The notes: generated by a model from the letters alone, not told the origin. A DNA stretch of 64,000 nt from Pyxidicoccus xibeiensis (GCF_024198175.1 NZ_JAJVKV010000003.1:1157746-1221745), one strand, 5' to 3'; counted from the stretch's first letter, positions 8,116 to 18,065 are shown. Made by a program: numbers and translations.

Positions 8116-11100
8116 ATGCGCACCTTCCGCCGCGGACTCGCCGCGCTCGCCTTCGTCGCAGCCCTGTCCGGCTGCCCCCGTTCCTCCACCTCCGTCACCC
8201 CTCGCGTCCTCGAGTCCGCCGCGGAGCGGGCGGAGAAGGGCAATGACGAGGCCCGCACGCTCGCGTTCGCGGGCTTCCACGCGTACCTGGTGGCGGCTGA
8301 CGCCACGCTGGCGCAGCAGCGCTTCGACGCGGCGGTGGCGAAGGACGCGGGCGACGTGTACGCGCTCGCCGGGCAGCACCTGATGGCGCGGCGGGCGGCC
8401 CGGGGCGACCGGGCGCTGGCGGCCGCCGTGGAGCTGGCGGTGCGCGCCCCCGGGCACCCGCTGGCCGTCTTCGCCGCGCGCTACATGCTGGACGCGGTGG
8501 GCGCGTCCAAGGCCCAGGACGACGAAATCCTCAAGGGCGTGGACCGGGCGCTGGCGGCGGGCGCGACGGGCGAGGCGGCCTACCTGCTGCGCGGCGCGCG
8601 GCTGTCCGTGCACACGGTGCGGGGCGACGCGAAGGCGCGGGACGCGGCGCTGCGCGAGCTGGGCGGCGTGGGTGAGGTGTCGCTCGTGGGGCCCTTCTCG
8701 GCCTTCCACATCCTGGCGTGGGACGACGCGGACCCGGTGAGCAGGAGCGGCTCGCTGGCGGGCCCCTTCACCGGCCCCTTCGGCCCGGTGGCCGTGCGCA
8801 CGCTGCGCGCGCCCGACGGACGGCTGGACCTGGGCGGCGAGCCCGGCGAGGGCGACCTGTACGTGCACGCCTTCGACGCGGAGGTGACGGAGCCGGGCAC
8901 CTACGTGGCCCGCTCGGTGAGCGGCACGTCGCACCAGGTGCTGCTGGACGGCACGCCGCTGATGGAGCGCCGCTCCTGGGAGCGAGCCACCTCCACCATC
9001 ACCGCGCGCACGGTGGAGCTGCCCGCGGGCAAGCACCGCTTCCTCATCCGCCAGCTCAAGGCCGGCACCTCCGGCGTGCTCACCTTCTCCCTGCTGCGCG
9101 CGGATGGCCGGCCCTCGGGCGTGCGCGTCACGCCCGCCTCGGGCGCCGCGCCGCAGGCCTGGGGCCGCGCGCATGGCGCCTCCGAGGAGACGCCGGGCGT
9201 GTACCCCACGACGCAGAGCCTGAAGGCGGCGCTGGCGGAGGAGGCGGGGGACCTGCTGTCCACCGTGCTGGCGGTGCGTGACGGCATGGGCCGGGACGCG
9301 GACGGCGCGCGGCGGCTGATGGCGGCGGTGGACGCCAACACGCCGGCCCTGCTGGCGCTGCGCGCGGAGCTGGCGGCGACGGACCGCACCGTGCCCAGCA
9401 AGGTGGCGCGGGGCCGGGCCACGCGGGACCTGGAGGTGGTGCTGGCGAAGGACCCGGGCAACGTGGCCGCGGTGCTGGTGCGCACGGACCTCTTCCTGGA
9501 TGACGGGCAGAATGCCCCGGCGCTGGAGGCCCTGAAGGCGGTGGACTCGACGCAGGGCCCCGTCAGCCCCGCGGTGTCCATGGCGCGGGCGCGCGCGGCG
9601 CTGGCGCTGGACGTGGAGGCGCTGGCCGAGGAGTCCCTGGCGGCGGCGCTGGAGGTGCGCCCCGGCCTGTGTGAGGCGCTGGGGCTGCAGTACAACCTGG
9701 CCCGCCGGCGCGACGCGGTGGAGCGCGGCGACCAGCTGGTGGCGGCGCAGCAGGGCTGCCCCGGGACGACGGTGCGGGAGGCGGAGCACGCGCGCACGCG
9801 CGGCGACATGGAGACCGCCGCGAAGCTGTACGCCCAGCTGGTGGCCCAGGACCCGAGCAGCGTGAGCACGGGCACCTCGCTGGCCAACGTGTACGTGGCC
9901 CTGCGCCGCTACGACGACGCCATGGCGGTGCTGCGCGAGCTGGCGAAGGTGTGGCCGCGCAGCGCGGACCTGGTGAAGCGGATGGCGGACGTGCGCGAGT
10001 ACTCGGGCCAGCCGGCCGAGGCCCTGGCGCTGCGGGAGAAGGCGCTGGCCATGGAGGGAGACGACCTGGCCCTGCGCCGCGCGGTGGAGCGGGCGAAGAC
10101 GGGCCGCGAGCTGCTGCAGGAGCACGCCATCGACGGGCGCGAGGCCATCCGCGCCTACGAGGCCGAGCCCATGTCCAGCGGCAGCGCGGCCGTCTTCGTG
10201 CTGGATGCGGCCGCGGTGCGCGTGTACCCGGACGGCAGCATCGTCAACCGCATCCACACCGTGCAGAAGGCGCTGGAGCAGTCCGGCGTGCAGGACATCG
10301 CGGAGGTGACGGTGCCCCGCGGCGCGCAGGTGCTGGCGCTGCGCACGCTGAAGGCGGACGGCCGGGTGCTGGAGCCGGAGAACATCGAGGGCAAGGACAC
10401 GGTGAGCCTGCCCGGCGTGGCGGTGGGTGACTACGTGGAGGTGGAATATCTATTGGCGGAGAACCCGCGCGGCCCCGCGCAGCCGGGCTTCACCGCGTCC
10501 GCCTTCTACTTCCAGATTGCCAACCAGCCCAACGCCTGGACGACGTACACCGTCGTCGCGCCCAAGGGCAGCGGCATGAAGGTGGACGCGCACGGGATGA
10601 AGGCGCCCGCGCCGAAGGTGACTGGCGACGTGGAGGTCTTCCACTACGAGGCGCGCCGGGTGCCGCCGTTCATCGCGGAGCCGGACTCGCCGCCGTCGGG
10701 CAACGAGTACCTGCCCTTCGTCATGGTGGGCGCCGGGGCCACGGGCAACGACGGGCTGGTGCGCATCTACGGCGACGTCTTCCAGGAGCGGTGGCAGCGC
10801 ACGGCGGAGGTGGAGGCCTTCGCGCGCAAGGCGGCCGAGGGCAAGGAGGGCCTGGAGGCGGTGAAGGCGCTGCACGCGGCGGCGAACCAGCGCTTCAGCG
10901 GCAGGGACTCGGGGCTGGGCCAGTCCGCGGCGTCCACGGTGGCGCAGGACCGGGGCAGCCGGCTGATGGTGATGAAGGCCGGGCTGGACACGCTGGGGAT
11001 TCCGGCGCGCGTGGTGGCCATTCGCACCTTCACCGTGGACCCCGCGCAGTACCTCTTCCCCAACGACAGCCTGCTGCCCTTCGCGGCGCTGCGCGTGGAG

Positions 11101-11895
11101 CTGCCGGGGGGCGAGCCGGTGTGGGTGGACACGTCGGTGCGCAACGGCCCCTTCGGCGAGCTGCCGGAGTCCGCCATGGGCGGGCGCGAGGCGTACCTGC
11201 TGCCGGAGCCCGGCCTGCCGGCGCAGAAGGTGGAGACGCCGCCGCTGAAGGAGGTGCCCGGCAAGGAGGTGCGGCTGTCGCTGCAGCTCGCCGAGGACGG
11301 GAAGCTCACCGGCAAGGGCGAGGAGGTGTACTCGGGCTTCGAGGCGGCGCAGCTGGCGGAGGCCTTCAACCAGCTGTCGGCGGAGAGCCGCAACCAGGCG
11401 CTCCAGGGCGCGGTGGCGCGGTACTTCGGCGGTGCCTCGCTGTCGAGCGTGAAGATTGACTACCAGGAGCAGGTGGGCGCGCCCTTCGTGCTGCGCTACG
11501 AGTTCACCGTGCCTCGCTTCGGCCGGCTGGAGGGGGACAAGCGGATGGCGCTGGGGCCCCTCACCTTCCCCGCGCAGCTGGGCCGGCGCTACGTGCAGCT
11601 CAGCTCGCGCCGCACGCCGCTCTACATCGACAACACGGAGGCCAGCCGCACGCAGGTGACGCTGGCGCTGCCGGGCGGCTGGCGGCTGACGGACCCGCAG
11701 GCGTCGCTGAACGTGGACAGCCCGTTCGGCCGCTTCACCCGCGCGGAGAAGCAGGAGGGCGGCACCCTCACCATCACCGAGTCGCTGCGCGTGCCGCGCA
11801 CCCGCGTCGCGCCGAACAAGTACGAGCAGTTCGCCGGCTTCACCGGCGACGTGGACCTCATCCAGACGCGCGAGCTGGTGCTGGTGAAGCAGTAG
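8116..11895 (+). CDS. TPR/DUF3857 lipoprotein with degenerate transglutaminase-like core
   Basis: This protein has 1259 residues. The signal ends in the lipobox LSGC, so it is probably an envelope lipoprotein. Residues about 30-690 are alpha-helical with TPR-like pairs (for example LRRYDDAMAVLRELAKVWPRSADLVKRMADV), interrupted by a beta-rich insert near 190-340. DUF3857 follows at about 690-830 (SIVNRIHTVQKALEQSGV, GVAVGDYVEVEY). The transglutaminase-like segment near 930-1020 reads QDRGSRLMVM where the family has GDCKD, so the nucleophile Cys is absent; the His position is also lost (PFAALRVEL) while the Asp remains (WVDTS). A C-terminal beta domain completes the protein. I infer a non-enzymatic binding or scaffold role. 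The gene converges on the ankyrin gene with a 6-base gap. Confidence 0.88.
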   Translation: MRTFRRGLAALAFVAALSGCPRSSTSVTPRVLESAAERAEKGNDEARTLAFAGFHAYLVAADATLAQQRFDAAVAKDAGDVYALAGQHLMARRAARGDRALAAAVELAVRAPGHPLAVFAARYMLDAVGASKAQDDEILKGVDRALAAGATGEAAYLLRGARLSVHTVRGDAKARDAALRELGGVGEVSLVGPFSAFHILAWDDADPVSRSGSLAGPFTGPFGPVAVRTLRAPDGRLDLGGEPGEGDLYVHAFDAEVTEPGTYVARSVSGTSHQVLLDGTPLMERRSWERATSTITARTVELPAGKHRFLIRQLKAGTSGVLTFSLLRADGRPSGVRVTPASGAAPQAWGRAHGASEETPGVYPTTQSLKAALAEEAGDLLSTVLAVRDGMGRDADGARRLMAAVDANTPALLALRAELAATDRTVPSKVARGRATRDLEVVLAKDPGNVAAVLVRTDLFLDDGQNAPALEALKAVDSTQGPVSPAVSMARARAALALDVEALAEESLAAALEVRPGLCEALGLQYNLARRRDAVERGDQLVAAQQGCPGTTVREAEHARTRGDMETAAKLYAQLVAQDPSSVSTGTSLANVYVALRRYDDAMAVLRELAKVWPRSADLVKRMADVREYSGQPAEALALREKALAMEGDDLALRRAVERAKTGRELLQEHAIDGREAIRAYEAEPMSSGSAAVFVLDAAAVRVYPDGSIVNRIHTVQKALEQSGVQDIAEVTVPRGAQVLALRTLKADGRVLEPENIEGKDTVSLPGVAVGDYVEVEYLLAENPRGPAQPGFTASAFYFQIANQPNAWTTYTVVAPKGSGMKVDAHGMKAPAPKVTGDVEVFHYEARRVPPFIAEPDSPPSGNEYLPFVMVGAGATGNDGLVRIYGDVFQERWQRTAEVEAFARKAAEGKEGLEAVKALHAAANQRFSGRDSGLGQSAASTVAQDRGSRLMVMKAGLDTLGIPARVVAIRTFTVDPAQYLFPNDSLLPFAALRVELPGGEPVWVDTSVRNGPFGELPESAMGGREAYLLPEPGLPAQKVETPPLKEVPGKEVRLSLQLAEDGKLTGKGEEVYSGFEAAQLAEAFNQLSAESRNQALQGAVARYFGGASLSSVKIDYQEQVGAPFVLRYEFTVPRFGRLEGDKRMALGPLTFPAQLGRRYVQLSSRRTPLYIDNTEASRTQVTLALPGGWRLTDPQASLNVDSPFGRFTRAEKQEGGTLTITESLRVPRTRVAPNKYEQFAGFTGDVDLIQTRELVLVKQ

Positions 11896-11901
11896 CCGGC
11901 G

Positions 11902-12852
11902 CTAGCCCTCTGACGACCGGGGCCGGGGCGGTGCCAGCACCGCCTCCGGCTGCGCGGCCTCGGGGGCCGCCGCCGCGCCCGGAGGCATGGCCCGCTCGAG
12001 GAGGGCCACGACGCCCCCGTGCCCTTCCGCGCGGGCCACGTCCAGCGGCGTCTGCTTCAAGTCGTTGCGGGCCAGCGGGTCCGCGCCCGCGGCGAGCAGC
12101 GCGGAGACCAGGTCCTCCAGCCCGCGCAGGGCGGCCAGGTGCAGCGGGGTGAACTCCATGGGGCCCCGGGCGTGGGGGCTGGCGCCGCGCGTCACCAGCA
12201 GGGAGGCCAGCCCGGTGCGCTTGTAGGCCAGCGCCAGCATCAGCGGCGTCTGCCCCAGGCAGTCCACCGCGTCCACGGGACAGCCCAGCTCCAGCAGCCG
12301 CCGCGCCACCTCCACCGAGCCGGAGCGGGCCGCCACCTCGTGCAGGCCGGTGAGGTCCCGCTCGTCCACCGCGTCCCATGCGCCCCCCTTCTCCAGCACC
12401 ACCTCCAGCGCGGCGAGCTGGCCGGCGCCGCAGGCGAAGTGGAAGGCGGTGGCGCCCGGCCGCGCCGGCACCTTGTCCGAGGTGGCTCGCCCCGCCCGCT
12501 GGTTCACATCCACGCCCAGCTCCACGAAGCGCCGCACCAGGTCGGCATGCCCGTGCAGCGCCGCCACGTGCAGCGCGCTCTGCCCCCAGCCGTCGATGCC
12601 CGCCGGGTCCACGCCCCGGGCCAGCAGCACGTCGACGATGTCGCGGCGCCCCACGGCCGCCGCGGCCTGGAGCGGCCCGCGCACGGCCTCGCGGGCCTGG
12701 ACGAGCGCCTCCGGCCTGCGGCGCAGCAGGGCCTCCACCCGCGAGGCGTCACCCTGGCGGATGGTGGCCACCAGGTCTCTCCGGGAGCGAAGGGCGCGGT
12801 GAACGAGCAGGAACAGGACCACCAGGGCCACCAGCGCGGCGACGTAGTACAT
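11902..12852 (-). CDS. Membrane-anchored ankyrin-repeat protein
   Basis: The 316-residue product starts MYYVAALVALVVLFLLVH, a single N-terminal membrane helix. About seven ankyrin repeats follow, with typical units such as GQSALHVAALHGHADLVRRFVELGVDV and FTPLHLAALRGLEDLVSALLAAGADP. The tail is Pro/Ala-rich. ATG 12852 is chosen because GGGGAG lies nine bases upstream and it gives the membrane anchor directly; the open frame extends to 13011 but adds basic, unlikely sequence. Ankyrin repeats mediate protein-protein contacts, here probably at the inner face of the membrane. Neither partner nor pathway is shown by the neighbours. The gene is divergent from the metalloprotease gene at 13061. Confidence 0.9.
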   Translation of the reverse strand: MYYVAALVALVVLFLLVHRALRSRRDLVATIRQGDASRVEALLRRRPEALVQAREAVRGPLQAAAAVGRRDIVDVLLARGVDPAGIDGWGQSALHVAALHGHADLVRRFVELGVDVNQRAGRATSDKVPARPGATAFHFACGAGQLAALEVVLEKGGAWDAVDERDLTGLHEVAARSGSVEVARRLLELGCPVDAVDCLGQTPLMLALAYKRTGLASLLVTRGASPHARGPMEFTPLHLAALRGLEDLVSALLAAGADPLARNDLKQTPLDVARAEGHGGVVALLERAMPPGAAAAPEAAQPEAVLAPPRPRSSEG

Positions 12853-13060
12853 GCCGGCAGTCTCCCCGGAAACCGGCGCCTTGCAATAGTCCTCCCGTTT
12901 CAGGTGGGGTGCGTCTTTTCCGGACCGGCTGCGTTTCCAATGCCCGCTGGCGGCATTGCGTGGCGCCATTCGCTGCTTGCGGGTGGCCGTGTCAGCCCAA
13001 TCCCATATCAACTCCCCGCATCACGGACGGGGGCACGTCCGTGCAACCGAGGAGCAGCGA

Positions 13061-14092
13061 ATGAACTGGAAGAAGTGGGTTCGTGCGGTGCCGGCGCTGG
13101 GGATGTTGGGATTGGCGGCCTGCGGCTCCGCCGCGGCGGAGACCGCGGAGCTGGCGTCCGCACCCGCGCCGCTTTTGGACTGTGAGCAGCCGCTGCCGGA
13201 GGTGCTGGAGAGCACGCCGGGCGCGGAAGGCCCCCGGGCGCAGCTGGCGGTGACGTCCGTCGTCACGCCCATCCTGCTCGTGCCCCAGGGCAGCTCCGTC
13301 ACCCCGCAGCAGGTCACCACGCTGACGCAGGCGCTCGGCAACGTGCGGCGCTGGTACCAGCGAGAGCTGCCCAACAAGAACGTGCGCTGGGAGCCGCTGG
13401 TGACGATGGCCGGCGACAAGACGGCCGCGTACTACCTCACCAACAACAACGTCTGGGCGGAAATCCCAGGCGAAATCCAGGCCAAGCTGGGCTGGAACCC
13501 GTGGACGTACACCGGCACGTCCCACCACATCGCGCTGGTCATCGGGCGCGACCTGCTGGGCTGGGCCGGCGGCAATGGCTACAACGACGGCCGGGGCCTG
13601 GCCATCCTCGGGCTGGAGTCGCTGGTGGAGCAGTCGAAGTGCGCGGGCGAGTGGTGGTGCACGCAGGAGTTCTGGCACGGCACGGTGGCGCACGAGCTGG
13701 GGCACGGCTTCACGCTGCCACATGACGCGGACCCCGCCTCCATCATGAACTTCCACGGCGACTACACGAACAAGCACTTCACCGGCACCGCGCCGGCCAC
13801 GGTGGAGGCCAGCCCCGCCACGCAGGCCAAGCAGGAGAACTGGTCCTTCTGCGGCATCGACTACCAGTGCGCCACGAAGCGCTGTGGCGGCAACTGGAGC
13901 GGCAACCGGCTGTGGTGCCTGCCCACCGCGCAGTACCCCAAGGAGGCCGCCGCCATCCCCGCCGGCTTCACCTGCCGCACCGCCAGCCAGTGCGCCACGG
14001 GCTACTGCCAGCCGAACGCCAACGGCGACAAGGTGTGCACCACCGGCCCGCAGCCCTGGTACGTCACGCCGTTCTTCCCGGACGTGCCGTAG
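13061..14092 (+). CDS. Metzincin-like zinc metalloprotease lipoprotein
   Basis: The 343-residue product has a lipoprotein signal ending LGLAAC (Cys21). The zinc site is HELGHGFTLPHD at 211-222 (His211, Glu212, His215, His221), and SIMNF with Met229 could be the Met-turn, which fits a metzincin peptidase. After the catalytic domain come two small Cys modules of similar plan, C-x5-C-x4-C-x10-C and C-x5-C-x4-C-x9-C, probably disulfide-bonded binding modules. ATG 13061 has the ribosome-binding site GAGGAG at 13049-13054. A 7-bp hairpin (CACGGAC/GTCCGTG, 13022-13043) lies in the leader. It is likely an outer-membrane or secreted protease of a predatory or saprophytic lifestyle; the substrate is unknown. 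Confidence 0.9.
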   Translation: MNWKKWVRAVPALGMLGLAACGSAAAETAELASAPAPLLDCEQPLPEVLESTPGAEGPRAQLAVTSVVTPILLVPQGSSVTPQQVTTLTQALGNVRRWYQRELPNKNVRWEPLVTMAGDKTAAYYLTNNNVWAEIPGEIQAKLGWNPWTYTGTSHHIALVIGRDLLGWAGGNGYNDGRGLAILGLESLVEQSKCAGEWWCTQEFWHGTVAHELGHGFTLPHDADPASIMNFHGDYTNKHFTGTAPATVEASPATQAKQENWSFCGIDYQCATKRCGGNWSGNRLWCLPTAQYPKEAAAIPAGFTCRTASQCATGYCQPNANGDKVCTTGPQPWYVTPFFPDVP

Positions 14093-14260
14093 GCCCCGTC
14101 CCCGCGCTCCCCGGTGCGCCGGGCCGGCGAGCGGCCCCTCCCGGCTCCGGGGCTCCGGGGCTCCGGGGGGCGTGAATAGAACAGGAGCGGGTCCGTCTCA
14201 CCTTCGCGTCAGGGCCCGCCCTGGCGCGGAGTGTGTTGCGCATCCAACGGAGACGACGTC

Positions 14261-15322
14261 ATGACTCCTCGAACCTGGCTCTACCTCGCGGCGCTGCTGG
14301 CGGCGCCCTCGGTGCAGGCGCAGACGACCCCGGTCCCCTATGAGGACCCCGAGTATTCCGAGTACCAGGACGAGGGCGCCTACGAAGACGCCGCGCCCCA
14401 GGAGGACGCCGTCCCCACCGCCCCCACCGCGCCTCCCGAGCTGCCCGCGGAGAACCCGACGCCCCGCCCCTTCGCGGGGGCGGTGTGGGTCAACGGCCAC
14501 TGGTTCTGGGACGGCGACGAGTGGCGCTACAACCCGGGGACGTGGATTGCCCCCATGGCGGGCTACCGCTTCATCAACGGCTACTGGGAGCAGGACAGCC
14601 AGGGCTGGCGCTGGGTGTCCGGAGGGTGGGCGCGGCTGGACTCGAACATGGTGGAGATTCCCGTCGCGCCGTCGAGCGAGACGCTCTCCACCGTGCAGGC
14701 CCCTCCCCCGGTCCGGGTGGAGGCGGCTCCTCCGGCACCCGCGCCGGACCTCGTCTGGACGCCGGGCTACTGGTACTGGACGGGCGCCACCCATGTCTGG
14801 GTGGACGGTGCGTGGGTCGCGCCTCCGCAGCCGAACCTCGTCTACGTCTCGCCCCGGTGGGTGCGGCGCGGGCCGTCCTGGTTCTTCTCGTGCGGCGGCT
14901 GGGCCGTCCGGGGCTCGGTCCGGGTCAGCGTCCCCGTCTACCGCCACGCGAGCGTGCGCGTGAGCTGGGGGCACCCGTACTACTTCGCCCATACGTGGCG
15001 CCGCTATCCGGTGGTGCGCTACTACGACTACCGCGTCCGCCACCACTACCGCAGCCATGACTACGGCCACCGGAGGCATGACTATGGCTACCGGCGTCCC
15101 GATTACGGCTACCGGCGCTACGACTCCGGTCCGCGGCGCCATGACTCCGGCCCGCGGCGCTACGACTCCGGCGACCGGAGCCCTCCTGGCAACCGCTACC
15201 GGAGCCGTGATGACGGCTCCCGGAATCACGACCGCGGCGGCTGGAGCGGGCCTCGCAACCGGGACCACTCCGCGTCTCCTGGCAACTCCCATCAGCGCAA
15301 CCGGGACCGGCGTCGCGACTGA
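14261..15322 (+). CDS. Exported WxxGxW-repeat protein with His/Tyr/Arg/Asp-rich tail
   Basis: A Sec signal (cut near SVQAQ) is followed by an acidic Pro-rich linker and then several aromatic repeats of the YxxxxWxxGxW type: VWVNGHWFWDGDEW, YRFINGYWEQDSQGW and LVWTPGYWYWTGATHVW. These repeats occur in many proteobacterial envelope proteins of poorly known function. The C-terminal 110 residues are low complexity, with repeats such as DYGYRRPDYGYRR and DSGPRRHDSGPRR, rich in His, Tyr, Arg and Asp, which suggests metal binding or a disordered adhesive tail. ATG 14261 is preferred because ACGGAG lies eight bases upstream and the signal peptide starts there. The product has 353 residues. Confidence 0.85.
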   Translation: MTPRTWLYLAALLAAPSVQAQTTPVPYEDPEYSEYQDEGAYEDAAPQEDAVPTAPTAPPELPAENPTPRPFAGAVWVNGHWFWDGDEWRYNPGTWIAPMAGYRFINGYWEQDSQGWRWVSGGWARLDSNMVEIPVAPSSETLSTVQAPPPVRVEAAPPAPAPDLVWTPGYWYWTGATHVWVDGAWVAPPQPNLVYVSPRWVRRGPSWFFSCGGWAVRGSVRVSVPVYRHASVRVSWGHPYYFAHTWRRYPVVRYYDYRVRHHYRSHDYGHRRHDYGYRRPDYGYRRYDSGPRRHDSGPRRYDSGDRSPPGNRYRSRDDGSRNHDRGGWSGPRNRDHSASPGNSHQRNRDRRRD

Positions 15323-15421
15323 CCAGCGTTCACTGCTCGACACGCATTGAAATGACACTCGCGTAAAGCAGGACTAACCAGCAAAACAACAGGTGCCGAA
15401 TGACCCTCACCGGAGTCATCC

Positions 15422-18052
15422 ATGACACCTCGACTGGCGTCCCCCCTCCGTCTCACCTGGTTGCTCCTGCTGGCCGTGGCCTGCGCGCCGGAGCCCTCTC
15501 CCGAGGTGCCCGAAGGCGCCGAGCTGGAGAGCGCTGAAGCCGCCATCACCCTGCCGCCGTCGTACACGGACGCGCAGGTGACGGCGATTGCGCGGCCCAC
15601 GGCGCTCGCCTTCACGCCGGATGGCCGGCTGCTCATCACCACGCAGCCTGGCCAGCTCCGCGTCTACGCGAATGGCGCGCTGCTGCCCACGCCGGCGCTG
15701 GACCTGACGGCGCGGCTCTGCACCAACTCCGAGCGCGGCCTGCTGGGCATCGCGGTGGACCCGGCCTTCGCCACCAACCGCTACATCTACGTCTATTACA
15801 CGTTCAACAAGTTCAACACGTGCACGACGAACATCACCAACGTGGCCGTCAACCGCGTGTCGCGCTTCACGCTGCCGGACACCAACGTCGTGGCCGCGTC
15901 CAGCGAGCTGGTGCTGCTGGACAACATCCCCTCCACCGCGGGCAACCACAACGGCGGGGACCTGCACTTCGGGCAGGACGGGCTGCTCTACATCAGCGTA
16001 GGTGACGGCGGGTGCCAACTGGGCGACCCGACGCGCTGCGCGGGGCAGAACACCACCGCGCGCCGGCTGGACGTGATGCTGGGGAAGATGCTGCGCATCC
16101 GCAAGGACGGGAGCATCCCCACGGACAACCCCTGGTACGCGGCCGCTGGCAGCCGCCGCTGCGGCAACCCCGCGGGCGTGCCGACGGGCACCGGGCCGTG
16201 CCAGGAGAACTACGCCACCGGCCTGCGCAACCCGTTCCGCTTCGCCTTCCAGCCCGGCACCAACACGTTCTTCATCAACGACGTGGGCCAGGGCGTGTGG
16301 GAGGAAATCGACGAGGGCATCAAGGGCGCGGACTACGGCTGGAACACGCGCGAGGGCCACTGCGCGAACAACTCCACCACGAGCTGCGGCGCGCCTCCGG
16401 CGGGGATGACCAACCCCATCTTCGACTACAAGCACGGCACCAACGACGCGAGCTCGCCCTTCCAGAACTGCAACTCGATTACGGGCGGTACCTTTGCGCC
16501 CGTGGGTGCGTGGGCGCCGGGTGACGACAACGCCTACTTCTTCAGCGACTACGTCTGCGGCAAGGTCTTCAAGCTGACGCGCGGCGCGGGCGGCGCGGTG
16601 TCGGTGAGCGCGTTCGCCACCGGCCTGGGCGGCAGCTCCGCGGTGACGCTGCGCTTCGGCCCCTCCAGCGCGGGCCAGGCGCTCTACTACACGACCTATG
16701 CGAATGGCGGCGAGGTGCGCCGCATCAACTACAGCGGCACGACCAACCGGCCGCCGGTGGCCGCCGTCACGGCGTCTCCCACGGCGGGCTCCACACCGCT
16801 CACCGTCTCCTTCAACGGCGGTGGCAGCAGCGACCCGGATGGGGACGCGCTGACGTACCTCTGGAACTTCGGCGACGGCAGCGCGGTGGTGCAGACGACC
16901 ACGCCGACGACAAGCCACGTCTACACGACGGCGGGCGCGTTCACCGCGTCCCTCACGGTGCGCGACGCGCGGGGGGCCTCGTCCACCCAGGCGGCCACGG
17001 TGCGCATCGACGCGGGCAACACGGCGCCGGTGGTCACCATCACCTCGCCGGCCGCCGGCCTGCGCTTCCGGGTGGGCCAGACGCTGGTGCTGACGGGCAG
17101 CGCCACGGACGCCGAGGACGGCCAGCTGCCGGACAGCAGCCTCCGCTGGGAGGCACTGCTGCACCATGACGAGCACACCCACCCGCTGCTCACGCCCACC
17201 ACCGGCAACAACCTCACCCTCGCCGCGCCCTCGCCGGAGGACCTGGCCGCCGTCAACACGAACTACGTGGAGATCATCCTCACGGCGACGGACTCGCAGG
17301 GCCGGAGCACCACGGTGACGCGCGACGTGCTGCCCATCATCGTGGACGTGGCGCTGGGCTCGGTGCCGTCGGGGCTGACGCTCCAGGTCAACGGGACGAG
17401 CTTCACCACGCCGGCGACGGTGAAGTCGTGGCCGGGCTACACGCTCAACGTCTCCGCGCCGGCGCAGGCTGACTCCACGGGGGCGTGGAAGGTGTGGAGC
17501 GCGTGGTCCGACGGCGGGGCGCGAGCGCACGGCTACCTGACGCCGGATGGGGCATCCAGCCTCACCGCCACGTACAAGGACGGCCTGCGGGCGCGGGTGA
17601 ACTTCCAGCCGGCCGGTGCGCCGGTGCCCGCGGGCTATGTCGCCGACGCGGGCCTCGTCTTCGGGGCGCGGGGCAATGGCTTCAGCTACGGGTGGAACGC
17701 GGACAACAGCGCGCTGGCGCGGGACCGGAACAGCGCGACGTCGCCGGACCAGCGCTACGACACGTTCAACCACCTGCAGAAGGCGGAGAACCCGAATGCC
17801 TCGTGGGAGCTGGCGGTGCCGTCGGGCCGGTACTCCGTGACGCTGGCCGCGGGGGACCCTGACCACTTCGACAGCGTCTTCCGGCTGGCGCTGGAGGGGC
17901 AGCTGGCGCTGTCCGGGACGCCCAACACCAGCACGCGGTTCTTCACGTCCACCGCGAGCGTCACCGTCACCGACGGCCGGCTGAGCCTCACCAGCGGCAG
18001 CGGCGCGGCGAACAACAAGATCAACTTCATCGACGTCGAGCAGCAGGAGTAG
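15422..18052 (+). CDS. PQQ-type sugar dehydrogenase-like lipoprotein with PKD and carbohydrate-binding-like modules
   Basis: This protein has 876 residues. The lipobox is LLAVAC (Cys21). Residues about 45-440 form a glucose/sorbosone dehydrogenase-type six-bladed propeller, with the hallmarks GLLGIAVDPAF, NHNGGDLHFGQDGLLYISVGDGG and YATGLRNPFRFAF. A PKD domain follows at about 441-535 (SSDPDGDALTYLWNFGDGS), then an Ig-like segment and a C-terminal jelly-roll-like domain from about 721 (VNFQPAGAPVPAGYVADAGL), of the kind found next to sugar-active domains. It probably oxidises or binds a sugar or aldose-like substrate outside the cell. GGAG at 15412-15415 precedes ATG 15422. A long-stem terminator lies just downstream. 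Confidence 0.9.
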   Translation: MTPRLASPLRLTWLLLLAVACAPEPSPEVPEGAELESAEAAITLPPSYTDAQVTAIARPTALAFTPDGRLLITTQPGQLRVYANGALLPTPALDLTARLCTNSERGLLGIAVDPAFATNRYIYVYYTFNKFNTCTTNITNVAVNRVSRFTLPDTNVVAASSELVLLDNIPSTAGNHNGGDLHFGQDGLLYISVGDGGCQLGDPTRCAGQNTTARRLDVMLGKMLRIRKDGSIPTDNPWYAAAGSRRCGNPAGVPTGTGPCQENYATGLRNPFRFAFQPGTNTFFINDVGQGVWEEIDEGIKGADYGWNTREGHCANNSTTSCGAPPAGMTNPIFDYKHGTNDASSPFQNCNSITGGTFAPVGAWAPGDDNAYFFSDYVCGKVFKLTRGAGGAVSVSAFATGLGGSSAVTLRFGPSSAGQALYYTTYANGGEVRRINYSGTTNRPPVAAVTASPTAGSTPLTVSFNGGGSSDPDGDALTYLWNFGDGSAVVQTTTPTTSHVYTTAGAFTASLTVRDARGASSTQAATVRIDAGNTAPVVTITSPAAGLRFRVGQTLVLTGSATDAEDGQLPDSSLRWEALLHHDEHTHPLLTPTTGNNLTLAAPSPEDLAAVNTNYVEIILTATDSQGRSTTVTRDVLPIIVDVALGSVPSGLTLQVNGTSFTTPATVKSWPGYTLNVSAPAQADSTGAWKVWSAWSDGGARAHGYLTPDGASSLTATYKDGLRARVNFQPAGAPVPAGYVADAGLVFGARGNGFSYGWNADNSALARDRNSATSPDQRYDTFNHLQKAENPNASWELAVPSGRYSVTLAAGDPDHFDSVFRLALEGQLALSGTPNTSTRFFTSTASVTVTDGRLSLTSGSGAANNKINFIDVEQQE

Positions 18053-18065
18053 CCGCGAAGGCTCT

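Noticed and set aside
8098..10257. 719-residue minus-strand frame
   Set aside because: Antisense to the DUF3857 gene, His/Arg-rich, no recognisable domain.
11893..11904. Strong terminator between the DUF3857 and ankyrin genes
   Set aside because: The palindrome TAGC-CGGC-GCTA has only a four-base-pair stem; noted only as a parallel to the stop-codon palindrome at 44937.
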